From Clostridia bacterium (GTDB taxonomy: Bacteria > Bacillota > Clostridia > Oscillospirales > CAG-272), in the NCBI GenBank assembly GCA_017382555.1, contig JAFOAB010000081.1, positions 1 through 15,694 of the forward strand: a stretch of DNA of 15,694 nucleotides, written 5' to 3'. The translations under genes were made by a program, and so were the position numbers. A model generated the notes under the pieces. The model saw only the letters and a list, made by a program, of their open reading frames with translations. It was not told the DNA's origin and ran no database searches. This document shows, piece by piece, positions 14,595 through 15,694 of the stretch. Each line of letters starts with the position of its first letter. The first letter of the stretch is position 1.

Positions 14595-15694
14595 ATGTTT
14601 GTACTAAAAAAGACAGAAGGAAATGCAAGACGCGGAGTTCTTCACACCGTTCACGGTGATATTGAAACTCCCGTATTTATGAACGTTGGTACAAGTGCCG
14701 CTATCAAGGGCGGTGTTTCCGCCGTTGACCTTGTCAATATCGGATGCACCGTTGAGCTTTCCAACACTTATCATCTCCACATTCGTCCCGGTGACGAGCT
14801 TATCAAAAAGCTTGGCGGGCTTCATAAGTTTATGAGCTGGGAGGGTCCTATTCTTACGGATAGCGGAGGATTCCAGGTGTTCTCCCTTGCACAGCTTCGT
14901 AAAATTACAGAGGACGGTGTTAGATTCCAGTCCCATATGGACGGTAAACGTATATTTATGGGTCCCGAGGAATCGATGCAGATACAGTCCAATCTCGGCT
15001 CCACCATCGCAATGGCGTTTGATGAGTGCGTGGAAAACCCTGCAGAGTATTCCTATGCCAAGATGTCTGCGGCGCGTACCTCCCGTTGGTTGCTACGTTG
15101 TAAGGCTGAGATGGAGAGACTCAATTCTCTTGAGGACACAATAAATAAGAATCAGCTCCTTTTCGGTATTAATCAGGGCTGTACCTATCACGATCTTCGT
15201 GCAGATCATATGAAGCAGATTGCAGAGTACGATCTTGACGGTTACGCTATCGGTGGTCTTGCGGTTGGCGAGCCTGCCCCTGTTATGTACGAAATGATCG
15301 AGGTTGTTGAGCCTCATATGCCCAAGGAAAAGCCCAGATATCTTATGGGTGTCGGTACTCCCGTTAATATTCTGGAGGCTGTTTATCGCGGTGTTGATTT
15401 CTTTGACTGCGTTATGCCCTCGCGTAATGCTCGTCACGGCAATCTTTTCACCCATTTTGGTAAGATCAATCTTAATAACGAAAAGTATTTCGACGATCCT
15501 CGTCCAATAGATCCGCTTTGCCAGTGCGAGACGTGTCGTAACCACAGCCGCGCTTACGTGCGCCATCTCTTTAAGGCACGCGAGCAGCTTGCAATGCGCC
15601 TTTGCGTAATTCATAATCTCTATTTCTATAACGAAATGATGCGCGACATTCGCGCCGCACTTGATGCAGGCACCTTCGAGCAGTTCTATCGTGA
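14595..15694 (+). CDS. tgt: Tgt, tRNA-guanine transglycosylase (3' end cut off)
   Basis: Tgt exchanges G34 in the anticodon of tRNAs for Asp, Asn, His and Tyr with the queuine precursor preQ1. 366 codons are visible of an expected roughly 375-380, so only the last few residues lie outside the window. GPILTDSGGFQVFSL holds the first catalytic Asp (the general base), GINQG and AIGGLAVGE line the substrate pocket, and FDCVMPSRNARHGNLFT holds the probable nucleophile D271. The zinc site is CQCETC plus a His about 25 residues later (CxCxxC...H). The usual PTRxxRNG reads PSRNARHG, a modest departure. AAAGGA lies 8 bases before the ATG; the nearer ATG at 14586 is followed directly by a stop. The gene starts 14 bases after mutL, probably in the same transcript. 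Confidence 0.94.
   Translation, partial: MFVLKKTEGNARRGVLHTVHGDIETPVFMNVGTSAAIKGGVSAVDLVNIGCTVELSNTYHLHIRPGDELIKKLGGLHKFMSWEGPILTDSGGFQVFSLAQLRKITEDGVRFQSHMDGKRIFMGPEESMQIQSNLGSTIAMAFDECVENPAEYSYAKMSAARTSRWLLRCKAEMERLNSLEDTINKNQLLFGINQGCTYHDLRADHMKQIAEYDLDGYAIGGLAVGEPAPVMYEMIEVVEPHMPKEKPRYLMGVGTPVNILEAVYRGVDFFDCVMPSRNARHGNLFTHFGKINLNNEKYFDDPRPIDPLCQCETCRNHSRAYVRHLFKAREQLAMRLCVIHNLYFYNEMMRDIRAALDAGTFEQFYR

Overview
The window is chromosomal core sequence from an endospore-forming member of the Firmicutes, most likely class Clostridia. The reasons are the spoIIGA-sigE sporulation pair, strong AGGAGG-type ribosome binding sites, U-tract terminators, a MutL carrying its own endonuclease motif (so no MutH-type mismatch repair), and the miaB / YlbF-YmcA family / mutS / mutL gene order known from Bacillus subtilis. 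I cannot assign a genus. All genes are on the + strand, nearly all of the sequence is coding, and I see no mobile element, tRNA, rRNA or CRISPR array.

Layout. (1) 1-65: the 3' end of a zinc-ribbon protein gene, closed by a strong terminator. (2) 206-6308: four closely packed genes. They are rlmB (23S rRNA 2'-O-methyltransferase), a 926-residue membrane protein, a TIGR03960-type radical SAM protein, and its partner of the TIGR03936/DUF2344 family, ending at a strong terminator. (3) 6426-7975: spoIIGA and sigE, the protease and pro-sigma factor that control mother-cell gene expression early in sporulation. They are preceded by a promoter with a perfect Spo0A box and an unusually long spacer, and followed by a terminator. 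(4) 8143 to the window end: miaB, a YlbF/YmcA-family gene, mutS, mutL and tgt (3' end cut by the window), behind a near-consensus SigA promoter. This unit combines tRNA modification, a probable RNA-processing regulator and mismatch repair.

The most unusual gene is the 926-residue membrane protein at 1014-3794. It begins with about 340 highly acidic, probably disordered residues. The remainder has the eight-helix layout of a heavy-metal (P1B) P-type ATPase, including a recognisable nucleotide-domain-like stretch. However, the phosphorylation motif, the TGE motif of the actuator domain and the GDGxND hinge all look lost. I read it as a catalytically dead P-type-ATPase-derived protein. It is the best candidate here for an undescribed system, and its place between rlmB and the radical SAM pair is the main clue to its role. 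The other points worth following are the spoIIG-like promoter with a 14-bp palindrome inside its spacer, a 23-bp hairpin-forming palindrome near the start of the radical SAM gene, and the Cys/His-rich tail of the YlbF/YmcA-family protein.
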